Assembly: GCA_964613055.1 (NCBI GenBank)
Contig: CAZTGD010000005.1
Span: 12,843-76,842, forward strand
From: JAXGMQ01 sp964613055
GTDB taxonomy: Bacteria > Caldisericota > Caldisericia > JAAYUI01
Reading direction: 5' to 3'
DNA length: 64,000 bases
Part shown: one piece after another, positions 16,566 through 26,199 of the stretch
Position numbering within the stretch: the first letter of the stretch is position 1
Layout of the letters: every line of letters begins with the position of its first letter
Made by a program: the position numbers and the translations under genes
Notes under the pieces: generated by a model
The model's database searches: none
What the model was told of the DNA's origin: nothing
Seen by the model: the letters and a program-made list of their open reading frames with translations, nothing else

Positions 16566-16629
16566 ATTTTTTATGAAAGTCTTGTCCAACGGATTGTGTC
16601 TCTGCATTCCTGCAGAGAAAAGCTCCTTA

Positions 16630-18168
<1,539 letters not shown>

Positions 18169-18239
18169 CTTATTGTTAGGTGCTCTCACACCTATTGTCA
18201 TTCATGGAATTGTATCGGATCATGACTTTCTTTATGAAC

Positions 18240-18254
18240 TGCTATCTAGTTTTC
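18240..18254 (-). other. 5' strand of the pre-16S processing stem
   Basis: On the minus strand GAAAACTAGATAGCA, perfectly complementary to the trailer at 16551-16565. It lies between the promoter and the 16S 5' end. Confidence 0.75.
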
Positions 18255-18294
18255 AAACTGCCACATCTCCCAGAGATCGTCCCAGGGAAAAAGC

Positions 18295-18323
18295 ATTCTA
18301 CCACAAACGGAATGCGATGTCAA
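18295..18323 (-). promoter_or_regulatory. 16S promoter P1
   Basis: On the minus strand TTGACA, 17 bases, TAGAAT: near-consensus and optimally spaced, as expected for rRNA. Transcription would start near 18288, about 35 bases before the processing stem. Confidence 0.8.
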
Positions 18324-18353
18324 TCGCTGACCTATTCGGTCAACGGTTTATGA

Positions 18354-18381
18354 AATATAACCTGAAAAGGATAACAGTCAA
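18354..18381 (-). promoter_or_regulatory. 16S promoter P2
   Basis: On the minus strand TTGACT, 16 bases, TATATT, upstream of and in tandem with P1. Tandem promoters are usual for rRNA genes. Confidence 0.55.
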
Positions 18382-18517
18382 GGATGCATCTTAATAGATG
18401 ACAAAAGTAGTGAATATCGCATCTATCAGTCATTAGCAAATTCTGTTTACTTATACCTTTAACCATAATAGAATCAAATCAATGATTAAGTCGGATTCAA
18501 GAAGATTATTCAATTAC

Positions 18518-18545
18518 TTGACAAATGAAATGAGGTGGATATATT
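18518..18545 (+). promoter_or_regulatory. Promoter of the feo operon
   Basis: TTGACA (18518-18523), 16 bases, TATATT (18540-18545). It is divergent from the 16S promoters. I see no clear Fur box overlapping it, so iron control is not demonstrated. Confidence 0.6.
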
Positions 18546-18576
18546 TATTGCAACAATCTTGCAAAAGGAGATGATC

Positions 18577-18897
18577 ATGAATGATTTCAGTAATAGAAGA
18601 CACGGTCGCGGTGGACGTTGGCACAGATCACCCAGGCACAGATTTGTAGATTGTCCTGAATCTCAAAAGCCACTATGTGAATTCTCAGTGGGTTCGCATT
18701 GCAGAGTAGCTTCACTATGTGGATTTATGATGAAGAAAAGGTTAGCTAACATGGGACTTGGCGTTGGTTCGGTATTAGAGATACTAAAAAATGACCGGAC
18801 GGGAGGTCCAATGATAGTTTTTGTTGACTCAGTCAGGATAGCCCTTGGCAGGGGTATGGCTATGCATGTATGTTGTGAGGAGGTTGATGGTGACTAA
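18577..18897 (+). CDS. feoA: FeoA-family ferrous iron transport protein
   Basis: A 106-residue cytoplasmic protein with a C-terminal SH3-like FeoA domain (LCEFSVGSHCRVASLCG, LANMGLGVGSVLEIL, DSVRIALGRGMAMHV). FeoA supports FeoB in Fe(II) uptake. The N-terminal 30 residues are rich in Arg, His and Gly, an unusual extension. ATG 18577 is chosen because AAAAGGAG sits six bases upstream; an ATG at 18571 abuts the ribosome binding site. The end overlaps feoB by 11 bases. Confidence 0.85.
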   Translation: MNDFSNRRHGRGGRWHRSPRHRFVDCPESQKPLCEFSVGSHCRVASLCGFMMKKRLANMGLGVGSVLEILKNDRTGGPMIVFVDSVRIALGRGMAMHVCCEEVDGD

Positions 18898-21115
18898 AGA
18901 AATACAGGTAGGAGTTGCTGGAAATCCCAATTCTGGGAAAACGTCAATCTTTAACCATATTACTGGCGCTATGCAAACAACGGGTAATTGGCCAGGCGTT
19001 ACCGTTTCAAAGATAACCGGTGGATGTAAGGTAAAAGGCGTTAAAATGAATGTAGTTGACTTGCCAGGTACATACTCATTGTCGGCTCATTCAGAAGACG
19101 AACTCGTTGCAAGAGAGTATATCGTTAAAGAAAAACCAGATGTTGTAGTCAATGTTGTTGATGCAACAGCACTCGAACACAACCTATTTTTGACACTTCA
19201 GATCGTTGAACTGGGTGTACCAATGGTTATTGCACTTAATATGTCAGATCAAGCAAAGAAGAGGGATATTGAGGTAGATGCAAAAAGGCTTTCAAAGATA
19301 CTCGGCGTACCTGTAATCCCAACGGTTGGCACGTCTGGCAAGGGTGTTGATGAATTAATGTGCGCTTTCCTTGAAGTAGCACAATCAAGAAAAAGAAGCG
19401 AGTATCTGGTTGACTATGGACCTGAGATAGAACGTTCAACGAGGAGAATACAAGAAGCACTATCAGAGACAGAGATAGCAAAGACGAGTTATCCACCTCA
19501 CTTCTTTGCACATAAGTTGCTTGAAAAGGACAGGAAGATTGAAGAAGAGGTAGAAACAATAGATCACCCGGATATTGTTCACTCGATCGTTGACGAAGAG
19601 ATGAGTCGGTTGAAGGAGATATTTGGTGATGACGTTGAAACGATGGTCATAGACAGGCGTTATGAGCAAGCTAGGATTATTACCAAGGAGGTAGTTAAAG
19701 GGATTGTTCGGAGACAACGATTTGTTGACTTAATAGACCGATACCTAGCCAACCGATTCTTTGGTTTGCCAATATTTGGTTTTGTTATGTATGCAATTTT
19801 TTATGCCACTTTCACATGGGGAGCGCCTGTCGGAGATTGGGTTGCTCAAGGACTTGAGTGGGTTGACACTGTACTGTTTGGAGCGCTCGTTAACCCATCA
19901 TCAACGTTGATTTCAAACATAGGCAACTTCCTCAGTGGTGTCATTAATGATGGAATTGGAGGAGTTCTAGTTCTTTTTCCATCGATAATGATTTTGTTCT
20001 TATTTCTTAGCTTTCTCGAAGACAGTGGATACATGGCAAGAATTGCCTATGTGATGGATGGAATCATGTCTCGCGTTGGGTTATCTGGTAAGGCTTTTAT
20101 CCCCTTTGTAGTTAGCTTCGGGTGTTCTGTTCCTGGTGTAATGGCTACGAGAACGCTAGACTCAAAGCGAGAACGAATACTGACTATACTAACAGCTCCC
20201 TTGGTTTCATGTGTTGCGAGAATGGAGGTATTCTTCTTTCTTGCTACCATATTTTTCTCAACTGCTTTAGCACAATCTCTAGTCGTTTGGTCTGTGTTTG
20301 CATTTGGGATTATATTGGCAGTTATTCTAGTTTCAGTCTTTGGTAGAGTATTCTTCAAGGATGAACCACCCACACCATTGCTAATAGAGCTTCCCCCATA
20401 TCGTTGGCCAACTGTACGCTCAGTACTCATTCATACATGGGACAGAACAAAGCATTTCCTTGAGAAAGCTGGTGGTGTAATCCTGATAGGCGCTATTGTA
20501 TTCTGGACGCTTTCGAATACTCCAACGAGCAACCCAGGTGGGGCTAATGTAGCTGTTTGGATTTGGTTGATGATAGCTATAGCATTAATCGCTATTATAC
20601 ATTCTATTTTTGCTGGTAAGATTTATGGCAATCCAAAGCAAAGAACAGCAATCTCTAGGACGGTTGGAATCGGTTCTTTCGTTGCAATCGTTGCAATATT
20701 TGTCCTAGGCGTGATGCCGGAAGTTGCATTGAGTGTTGAGTCGATTGAGCAATCGCTGGTTGGTCGAATTGGTCACTCACTCGAGTGGCTGGTGAAACCG
20801 CTGGGACTAGATTGGAGAGCAGTGATAGCCTTGATTGCAGGATTTGTCGCCAAAGAACTTATAATATCTATCTTTGGTGTATTAGGCAACTTTGGTGAAG
20901 ATGGTGATAGTTCGATAATTGCGTCATGGTACACAGCACCTGCGGCACTTGGTATGATGGTATTTTTTAATCTCTATGCTCCTTGTCTTGCAACCATAGG
21001 TGCGATTAAAGCCGAAGCTGGATGGAAGTGGATGTGGTTTTCAATAGCATATGGTATCTCACTTGGTTGGGCAATGTCTTTCGTCGTTTATCAAATAGGT
21101 TCCTTGGTTATGTAG
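18887..21115 (+). CDS. feoB: Ferrous iron transporter FeoB
   Basis: The 742-residue membrane protein imports Fe(II). The N-terminal GTPase has G1 GNPNSGKTS, G3 DLPGTYSLS and G4 NMSD. The membrane part carries the FeoB signatures FGCSVPGVMATRTL and PLVSCVARMEVF and the C-terminal FVAKELIISIFGVLG. ATG 18887 follows GAGGAGGTTG and overlaps the end of feoA. A feoC-like gene starts 17 bases after the stop, completing a feoABC operon. Length is typical. Confidence 0.96.
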   Translation: MVTKEIQVGVAGNPNSGKTSIFNHITGAMQTTGNWPGVTVSKITGGCKVKGVKMNVVDLPGTYSLSAHSEDELVAREYIVKEKPDVVVNVVDATALEHNLFLTLQIVELGVPMVIALNMSDQAKKRDIEVDAKRLSKILGVPVIPTVGTSGKGVDELMCAFLEVAQSRKRSEYLVDYGPEIERSTRRIQEALSETEIAKTSYPPHFFAHKLLEKDRKIEEEVETIDHPDIVHSIVDEEMSRLKEIFGDDVETMVIDRRYEQARIITKEVVKGIVRRQRFVDLIDRYLANRFFGLPIFGFVMYAIFYATFTWGAPVGDWVAQGLEWVDTVLFGALVNPSSTLISNIGNFLSGVINDGIGGVLVLFPSIMILFLFLSFLEDSGYMARIAYVMDGIMSRVGLSGKAFIPFVVSFGCSVPGVMATRTLDSKRERILTILTAPLVSCVARMEVFFFLATIFFSTALAQSLVVWSVFAFGIILAVILVSVFGRVFFKDEPPTPLLIELPPYRWPTVRSVLIHTWDRTKHFLEKAGGVILIGAIVFWTLSNTPTSNPGGANVAVWIWLMIAIALIAIIHSIFAGKIYGNPKQRTAISRTVGIGSFVAIVAIFVLGVMPEVALSVESIEQSLVGRIGHSLEWLVKPLGLDWRAVIALIAGFVAKELIISIFGVLGNFGEDGDSSIIASWYTAPAALGMMVFFNLYAPCLATIGAIKAEAGWKWMWFSIAYGISLGWAMSFVVYQIGSLVM

Positions 21116-21132
21116 GCTGTGGCGGTGAATAA

Positions 21133-21438
21133 ATGATAATTGGTAAAGTGCTTAAACTCATAAAAACCGGGAAATTCAGAACGATGATGGATATTCAAAA
21201 AGAGCTTCGTCTAACGACTGATGAGCTTAAAGGGATACTTGATATTCTTGTGGTAACAGGAAAACTGAAGAAAACTGATAGTAATAGTATTCCTAAAAAG
21301 AACTACCCGTCATGTTCGATGTGTAAGCAGAATTCAGCGTGTTTGAGTTATTCTGAATGTAAAGTCATCTCGGTATCACAGAGTGGTAACGTTTCAAATG
21401 GAGCAACTTTCTATCAGCCTATAGGAAAGCCGGTATGA
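21133..21438 (+). CDS. FeoC-like winged-helix protein with cysteine cluster
   Basis: This 101-residue protein has an N-terminal winged-helix-like segment (MMDIQKELRLTTDELKGILDIL...GKLKK) and a C-terminal cysteine cluster, CSMCKQNSACLSYSEC. FeoC proteins have this plan and are thought to sense iron or oxygen through an Fe-S cluster and regulate FeoB. It directly follows feoB. A related gene (22686) with a different cysteine pattern lies 1.2 kb downstream. Its last bases overlap a possible small ORF as ATGA. Confidence 0.75.
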   Translation: MIIGKVLKLIKTGKFRTMMDIQKELRLTTDELKGILDILVVTGKLKKTDSNSIPKKNYPSCSMCKQNSACLSYSECKVISVSQSGNVSNGATFYQPIGKPV

Positions 21439-21542
21439 CGGACAACGTTAAGACAATAAATACAAGAATAGTTCTTTGTTTTATCGATGATGCGTTTGAA
21501 ATCAATTCGTCTGTTTATGACGATTTGCTAGTCAGAGAATAA
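21435..21542 (+). CDS. Possible small ORF after feoC
   Basis: A 35-codon frame (MTDNVKTINTRIVLCFIDDA...) starts with ATG overlapping the feoC-like stop as ATGA, a common coupling layout. The peptide is acidic with one hydrophobic core. I recognise no family; chance cannot be excluded. Confidence 0.3.
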   Translation: MTDNVKTINTRIVLCFIDDAFEINSSVYDDLLVRE

Positions 21543-21565
21543 TAAATTCAAAAAAAGGAGAAGAA

Positions 21566-22474
21566 ATGAATACTGCGATACATTATAACTGCAAAATAGT
21601 TGCGATAATAACTCTACTCTTTACTGTGGTTGGTTTATCGGGACTCACTTTATCCGTTTCTGCTCATAACCCTGGAGCTAAACCCGTCCCAGAGTTTGAG
21701 CTTGAAGCCATTCAGATAAGGGATGGTGGCAAACTAACCGAACTCACCCCTAAGATACTGGGTAAGTATCACAATGAAAGGTCTATGGAGTCAACACGTG
21801 AAAGGTTCGTTAGTCAGGGTATGACTAAAAGCGAGATAGAGAAGACAATCGATGCTCAGTATGGTGGAGCAACAGGCATAGGTCCCTGTGGATTGGGTGT
21901 CTACAGAGCTGTGCTATACGCATCTGATATTCTCTGGGATGATGGAATAATCAATCGATCTGAGCTCTGCGTAGAAAACAATTGGAACGGTGGTGGTTCA
22001 AGAGACTACAGTCTGTATATGACAGGCACTTCCGATGATGTACCTGGTGTAACTGAGTCTGGAAAATTCACTTTCGTCAGCAATAATGCAATTATCCCCA
22101 TTGATATAGATTACCCTCAGATAAAAAAACTCTCCAAAGATATTGGAATAGGCTCAATGAGTTACATTATTTCTAACTTATCGACAGGTGAGAGCGTTGA
22201 ACTCAGCTTGTCCGCTGATATCATACCGTTGAATTACTTTGAAAACAGAAGGGTTGTGAAGTTTACTCAGAACCCAGATAAACAGATAGTTGACGAATTC
22301 AATGTTCAATGGGAACAGATTCGAGATAATCTGCTTTTGCTAAACGACTATGAGTTATTTAATGAAGTTGATGAACCACCACCCGAAGTGCCAGTGATCC
22401 CAATAATAGTTTTAGGTGGTTTGCTATTGATAATACTCATCATGTGGCTTGTCAGCAAATACAGGCGTTTCTAG
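21566..22474 (+). CDS. Exported membrane-anchored protein of unknown function
   Basis: 302 residues. An N-terminal hydrophobic stretch ending LTLSVSAHNPG looks like a cleavable signal peptide, and a C-terminal helix (PVIPIIVLGGLLLIILIMWLV) followed by SKYRRF is a membrane anchor with a basic tail, so the body should lie outside the membrane. A segment GIGPCGLGVYRAVLYASDIL and GKFTFVSNN gives a faint impression of an FmdE-like fold, but I cannot support this. It lies between two feoC-like genes, with AAAGGAGAAG before its ATG, so a link to iron uptake is possible. Confidence 0.75.
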   Translation: MNTAIHYNCKIVAIITLLFTVVGLSGLTLSVSAHNPGAKPVPEFELEAIQIRDGGKLTELTPKILGKYHNERSMESTRERFVSQGMTKSEIEKTIDAQYGGATGIGPCGLGVYRAVLYASDILWDDGIINRSELCVENNWNGGGSRDYSLYMTGTSDDVPGVTESGKFTFVSNNAIIPIDIDYPQIKKLSKDIGIGSMSYIISNLSTGESVELSLSADIIPLNYFENRRVVKFTQNPDKQIVDEFNVQWEQIRDNLLLLNDYELFNEVDEPPPEVPVIPIIVLGGLLLIILIMWLVSKYRRF

Positions 22475-22547
22475 TATCATTCACAAATAACTCCTTTCTA
22501 CATAAGGGGATCGATAATCACAACAAATGTATCCCCACCTTTTCAAT

Positions 22548-22583
22548 CGAGAGCCTGTCACCCCCACATCTGACAGGCTCTCG
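22548..22583 (+). terminator. Hairpin after the exported protein gene
   Basis: CGAGAGCCTGTCA and TGACAGGCTCTCG are perfect 13-base arms around a ten-base loop. The following bases are C-rich with only short T runs, so termination is likely but not certain. Confidence 0.55.
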
Positions 22584-22685
22584 CCCCCTTTGCAGTTTGT
22601 TTGATTTGGTGCTATTATATCTGACATGAGCTATTTGTTTCTGTATTTAATGGATATGCAGAGGACAGGGTATGGATGTAAATAA

Positions 22686-22952
22686 ATGAAACCGGGTGAT
22701 CTGATAGAATTTATTAAGGAAAAGAGATTCACAACAATATCAGAAGCATCCGTTGTTTTGGGAGTAGAACCTGATTATATCAGAAAAATTATTGATAAAC
22801 TGAGGATAAAGCGTCACCTGAGACGACTGGACATGTCAAGGGGGTCTGGTTGTGATTCGGGAGATTGTACAGGATGCAAGGGTTGTTCAACCGCTTTTGC
22901 AATACAAGAAGACGGAACGCCGATTGTTTATGTCCTTTCACCGTTTATTTGA
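22686..22952 (+). CDS. Second FeoC-like winged-helix protein
   Basis: An 88-residue protein with a winged-helix segment (MKPGDLIEFIKEKRFTTISEASVVLGVEP) and a compact cysteine cluster, CDSGDCTGCKGC, then a short strand. It resembles the FeoC-like gene at 21133 in plan but not in cysteine spacing. The four closely spaced cysteines could bind an Fe-S cluster. It is separated from the feo operon by a hairpin and is probably transcribed separately. No strong ribosome binding site is visible. Confidence 0.65.
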   Translation: MKPGDLIEFIKEKRFTTISEASVVLGVEPDYIRKIIDKLRIKRHLRRLDMSRGSGCDSGDCTGCKGCSTAFAIQEDGTPIVYVLSPFI

Positions 22953-23027
22953 GACAATTCTTGACAATTTCGTTCATTAAACCTGTTACGTTCTGAGTCA
23001 GTATATTGCAGTATAGGAAGGGTGTTT

Positions 23028-23294
23028 ATGCGAAGTGGAGTGCTGTGTGTCGCTGTCATCGCAATAGTGCTATTAACCACTTCAATTCCTTGTGTTGCGT
23101 TTGTTGATGCTGTCTCAGTTGGATTTACCATTGAATCGTATGTAATCGATGTCGAAGTAGATTACAAAACTTTTGATTTTGTAAGCACATGTAGCTTTGA
23201 TGTTTCAAAAGATGTAGAAGAGGTGACCTGGATAATTGTATCTCGTAATCTAGAGGTAACAAACGTAAAACTCGATGGTAACATTCCCGACTAG
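23028..23294 (+). pseudogene. Exported protein, N-terminal part before an in-frame TAG
   Basis: ATG 23028 follows AGGAAGG. The peptide has a signal sequence (VLCVAVIAIVLLTTSIPCVAF) and then a beta-rich stretch (DVEVDYKTFDFVSTCSFDVS, VTWIIVSRNLEVTNVKLDG). TAG at 23292-23294 ends it after 88 residues, but the same frame continues with good coding character to 23558. The first part faintly recalls beta-sandwich domains of membrane-anchored peptidases. Most likely a gene interrupted by a point mutation. Confidence 0.5.
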
Positions 23295-23558
23295 AAATAT
23301 GCTGGTTTCGAAACTTACGAGGATTACAAGCGAGACCAGGAAATAGATGAAAGAATGAAACTGTTGGCCGCATGGTGGAAACATCGTGATAGAGTAAATT
23401 ATAGACGAAGAAGGGCTGGGACAAACATGGGAGGAAATCACTTTATATACGAAGAAGGGTATGGACCAGGTGAACGTATTGGTGGGGTATGGGTACCATG
23501 GATTGTTGAAGTTGATCCAGATCCAATCCATCCACCGTTTGGGTTGGAAGAATGGTAA
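23295..23558 (+). pseudogene. Same-frame continuation after the TAG
   Basis: Directly after the stop the frame reads KYAGFETYEDYKRDQEIDER, then a basic helix (MKLLAAWWKHRDRVNYRRRR) and an aromatic, Gly/Pro-rich tail ending PPFGLEEW. The internal ATG 23355 has no ribosome binding site, so this is better read as the second half of the 23028 gene than as a separate one. Confidence 0.45.
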
Positions 23559-23591
23559 ACCAGAGTGTATGATACTATAACGTTAACGGTA

Positions 23592-23636
23592 TATTCTGTG
23601 TTCTTTTGTGCGGTAAGTGCGAGAGGACACAGAATA
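23592..23636. repeat. Inverted repeat, ten-base arms
   Basis: TATTCTGTGT (23592-23601) and ACACAGAATA (23627-23636) pair perfectly around 25 bases. It lies just after the interrupted gene and may act as a terminator stem, although no T run follows. Confidence 0.5.
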
Positions 23637-23689
23637 CTTGAAACGTATAGGTGTGAAACAAATGCAGGTTGTTACATGATGATACTTGT

Positions 23690-23721
23690 ATCACAGTACA
23701 CAAATGCTTGTATACTGTGAT
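23690..23721. repeat. Inverted repeat, nine-base arms
   Basis: ATCACAGTA (23690-23698) and TACTGTGAT (23713-23721) form a perfect dyad about 35 bases before a possible short peptide gene. It could be an operator or a leader hairpin. Confidence 0.45.
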
Positions 23722-23757
23722 CAACTTGCTATGATGTTTACCGTAAAGGAGTTGGAT

Positions 23758-23814
23758 ATGAAAGGGATATTGATGTTCGATCCTTGTTGCCAGGAAGGAT
23801 GTGTATCAAGGTAA
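23758..23814 (+). CDS. Possible 18-residue cysteine-rich peptide
   Basis: ATG 23758 is preceded by AAAGGAGTTGGAT, a consensus ribosome binding site, and encodes MKGILMFDPCCQEGCVSR before TAA. Three cysteines in such a short peptide suggest a metal-binding or leader role. A dyad lies just upstream and a lipoprotein gene follows. Too short for homology-based support. Confidence 0.3.
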   Translation: MKGILMFDPCCQEGCVSR

Positions 23815-23850
23815 TCCTGACACCGCATAGAATAAAGAAGGAGGAGTGCA

Positions 23851-24306
23851 ATGAACAGAATGGTGTTAATTTCAGTCATATTGGTGATTGTAGTAACTGT
23901 ATTAGTGTTATTTTCATCATGTGGAACCAATAGTTTAGATAACGATGTAAAATCGGAATTACATGAGTTTGCTGAGAAAAGGTTGAACCATTTATTATCA
24001 AATTATAGGACTGCAGGTTGGGAACTAGGTGAAGATATTACAAAAGAGATAGCAATCGATGGTATGTGTAACATGATTAACAGTTTTTGTGATATCTTTG
24101 GATTGGATTCACATAAGAGTGGGTGTTACAAGCCAATATTTGATGATTGGATACAGTACAAATTATATCAAACCAGTATATTGGATGATAGTAGTGGTAG
24201 TGATGACATAGGTTTAGAGAGACTTAGCAGTCTTCATCCTGAATGGTATGATAGCGACAGTTGTAATGATTGGATCAGTTTATCAGGTTTGTTTCCTAAT
24301 AAATGA
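23851..24306 (+). CDS. Small lipoprotein of unknown function
   Basis: 151 residues. A hydrophobic leader ends in the lipobox FSSC, predicting a lipid-anchored protein outside the membrane. AAGGAGGAG precedes the ATG. The body is helical and acidic with several cysteines (MCNMINSFCDIFGL, GCYKPIFDDW) that may form disulphides. No family recognised. Its stop overlaps the start of the RHS remnant, which looks like a chance junction in decayed DNA. Confidence 0.65.
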   Translation: MNRMVLISVILVIVVTVLVLFSSCGTNSLDNDVKSELHEFAEKRLNHLLSNYRTAGWELGEDITKEIAIDGMCNMINSFCDIFGLDSHKSGCYKPIFDDWIQYKLYQTSILDDSSGSDDIGLERLSSLHPEWYDSDSCNDWISLSGLFPNK

Positions 24307-25275
24307 TTCCATGCAGACAAAATCTGATATATAGCATACATGACGCCAGAGGAAACAGGACAGACATAGACGTAGGAGGAACAGACAACACAGACCTCAC
24401 CTTCAACCTTGCAGACCAGCTGACTAGAGTAGACTATGAAGACAACTCCTACAGGGTATTCACCTATGATGATAATGGTAACTGTACAAAGGAAGAGTAC
24501 TACTCAGGCACATACCTAGTATCCACTGTTGTTGTACCACAGCTATCCACACCCCCCTGTCAAGGGGGAATAAAGGGGGGTTTACACACTGGACAGGGGG
24601 GTTGCCAGACTGGACAGGGGGATTCAGATTCCTCACCCTCTTCAAACTTTCCTTCTGAAGACACACTCCATTCCACACCCCCCTGTCAAGGGGGGATGTC
24701 CTGCAACGCAGGACAGGGGGGTTTACTGAATGAACATGACTGGAACACCCTCTCAAGGGAAGAACAACAGACCCTCAAGAAGCAAATGCTTGAAGACAAT
24801 GAGAGACTACAGGCAACAAGGGAACACTACCCCTACACCAAGGCACCACCCTCCCTTCTAAGGTCAAGGTATCTGTCACCCTACACCCCAGAGATAACCA
24901 GTGAGGATGTGTTTGAATTCAGAACCCTACAACTCACCAACCCAGAGCTAGCTGAGTATATGAGGAACCTTATGTGGAACCCTCACACCCAAGCCCCCCT
25001 CTTCAAGGGGGGATACAGGGGGGTTTCAGACAGCCTTCAGATGGTAACAAACCTTTATCTGTTAATGGTCAGTCATATACAGCAACAACACTCTCTGACA
25101 CCTACTACTACCACTATGACATACATGGCAATGTCATCAAGGTAACAGACTCTTCTGCTACTACAAAGATATCCTATGAGTATGATGTACTGGGGGAGAT
25201 ATCATCTGTTACAAACCTACCAATCCGTTTACTTTGGGAGGTTCAACACAGGGTATTTATGACATTAAGTTAGGA
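24303..25275 (+). pseudogene. RHS/YD-repeat protein remnant with inserted G-rich repeats
   Basis: Pieces of an RHS-family toxin-type protein are visible: LTRVDYEDNSYRVFTYDDNG near 24420-24480, then in a second frame YYYHYDIHGNVIKVTD and ISYEYDVLGEISSV near 25100-25210, and in a third NPFTLGGSTQGIYD just before 25275. No long frame joins them and there is no start with a ribosome binding site. Four G/C-tract palindromes are inserted in the middle (24550-25027). RHS proteins are large surface or secreted polymorphic proteins; this one is dead. The homology ends at 25275, where a cysK fragment on the other strand begins. Confidence 0.7.
24550..25027. repeat. Cluster of CCCCCCTGTCAAGGGGGG-type palindromes
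   Basis: At least three copies of a C-tract/TGTCAA or CTTCAA/G-tract palindrome followed by a GGGGGGTT block lie at 24550-24582, 24677-24722 and 24992-25027, with partial copies at 24592-24622. Translated, they give the recurring TPPCQGG and LFKGGYRG. Similar elements are dispersed in many bacterial genomes. Here they have accumulated inside a dead RHS gene. Confidence 0.7.
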
Positions 25276-25379
25276 TTACACCCTTCCAGCTTTGCACATA
25301 TATTTGCATCCAAGCAATTGCCCTCAGATGAGACAACCTTTACAAGAGGTGTGTTGCCAATGGCACTCGTTATACTCAT
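25270..25379 (-). pseudogene. N-terminal fragment of cysteine synthase (cysK-like)
   Basis: The minus strand reads MSITSAIGNTPLVKVVSSEG and then DANICAKLEGCNP, matching the conserved start of O-acetylserine sulfhydrylases (IGNTPLV...AK.E..NP). The match stops at about 25270, before the PLP lysine, exactly where the RHS remnant on the other strand ends. It is a roughly 37-residue relic with no function and marks a rearrangement joint. Confidence 0.65.
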
Positions 25380-26199
25380 AGCGAAGAAGACTAGCAAATA
25401 TACTGACTGTGTCAATGGCTTATGATCCAGCCATAAGGTATAATCCAGCCATAGGGTACAACCTAATCCCCAAAGACTGCCAATAGTCGGACATAAAGCA
25501 AACCATAGCCGAGAACATAAAAAGACACAGGACACAGCGAAGAAGACAAAGAATATATCAGTCAAGACAAAGAATCATTGCATAGAAGATAGAGCTAAGA
25601 CAAGAATACAGTTGAGCAGGGAACTGGTTAGGCAGTAGATAACACAATCAAGCACATACCCGAACATATTATCGGCAAAATATCTGTTAAAGACACTCAA
25701 TAATCATTGATACATGTTTACAAGTTAACCGACAATATGCAGGTGAATGTCAGAGTAATACAGGTGTGCAAACAGATAGATGCGAATATCTTGAGATGTT
25801 AATTATATAATGTAATAGTCATATATATGTAATATTTAGCAGTCTGAAGGTGTGACTGACAGCATATCCAGCTCTCAGTGTTATATCTACCTTATTCATA
25901 ATGATTCCTAATAATATCATATTTCACTTAAAAGATTACCACTATCAGAGAGATTGTATGGTCTATTCCATAAATGTTAACTATGTGCAATAGTAACAAC
26001 ATGAAGCACGTTCAAATTAACATATATAATGATCTTTTAGATATATTTGAGTTTTTATAACTGATAAACATTGACAGTAACCAATGAATCTAATATTATT
26101 TGAGTGTGAGTTGCTTCGAAATTAGATTCAATTTACATACTACGCACAGATGCTTGATGCAAATGGGTTACTACAACTTCAACTGCTTGGAGGATTCGA
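25380..26199. other. Non-coding AT-rich stretch
   Basis: About 800 bases without a supportable gene. A short direct repeat AATCCAGCCATA (near 25429 and 25442, slightly varied) and a purine-rich, low-complexity segment (25490-25620) are seen. The last 20 bases hold TTGGAGGATTCGA, the ribosome binding site of the next gene. I see no RNA gene. Confidence 0.4.

Noticed and set aside
18518..18576. Fur box in the feo promoter
   Set aside because: No GATAATGATAATCATTATC-like dyad is visible.
23292..23294. Pyrrolysine at the in-frame TAG
   Set aside because: No downstream structure or methylamine-methyltransferase context; simple gene decay is more likely.
25257..25565. A 102-residue minus-strand protein gene
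   Set aside because: Only the last 40 residues resemble anything (cysteine synthase start) and the homology breaks at the RHS joint; it is a relic.
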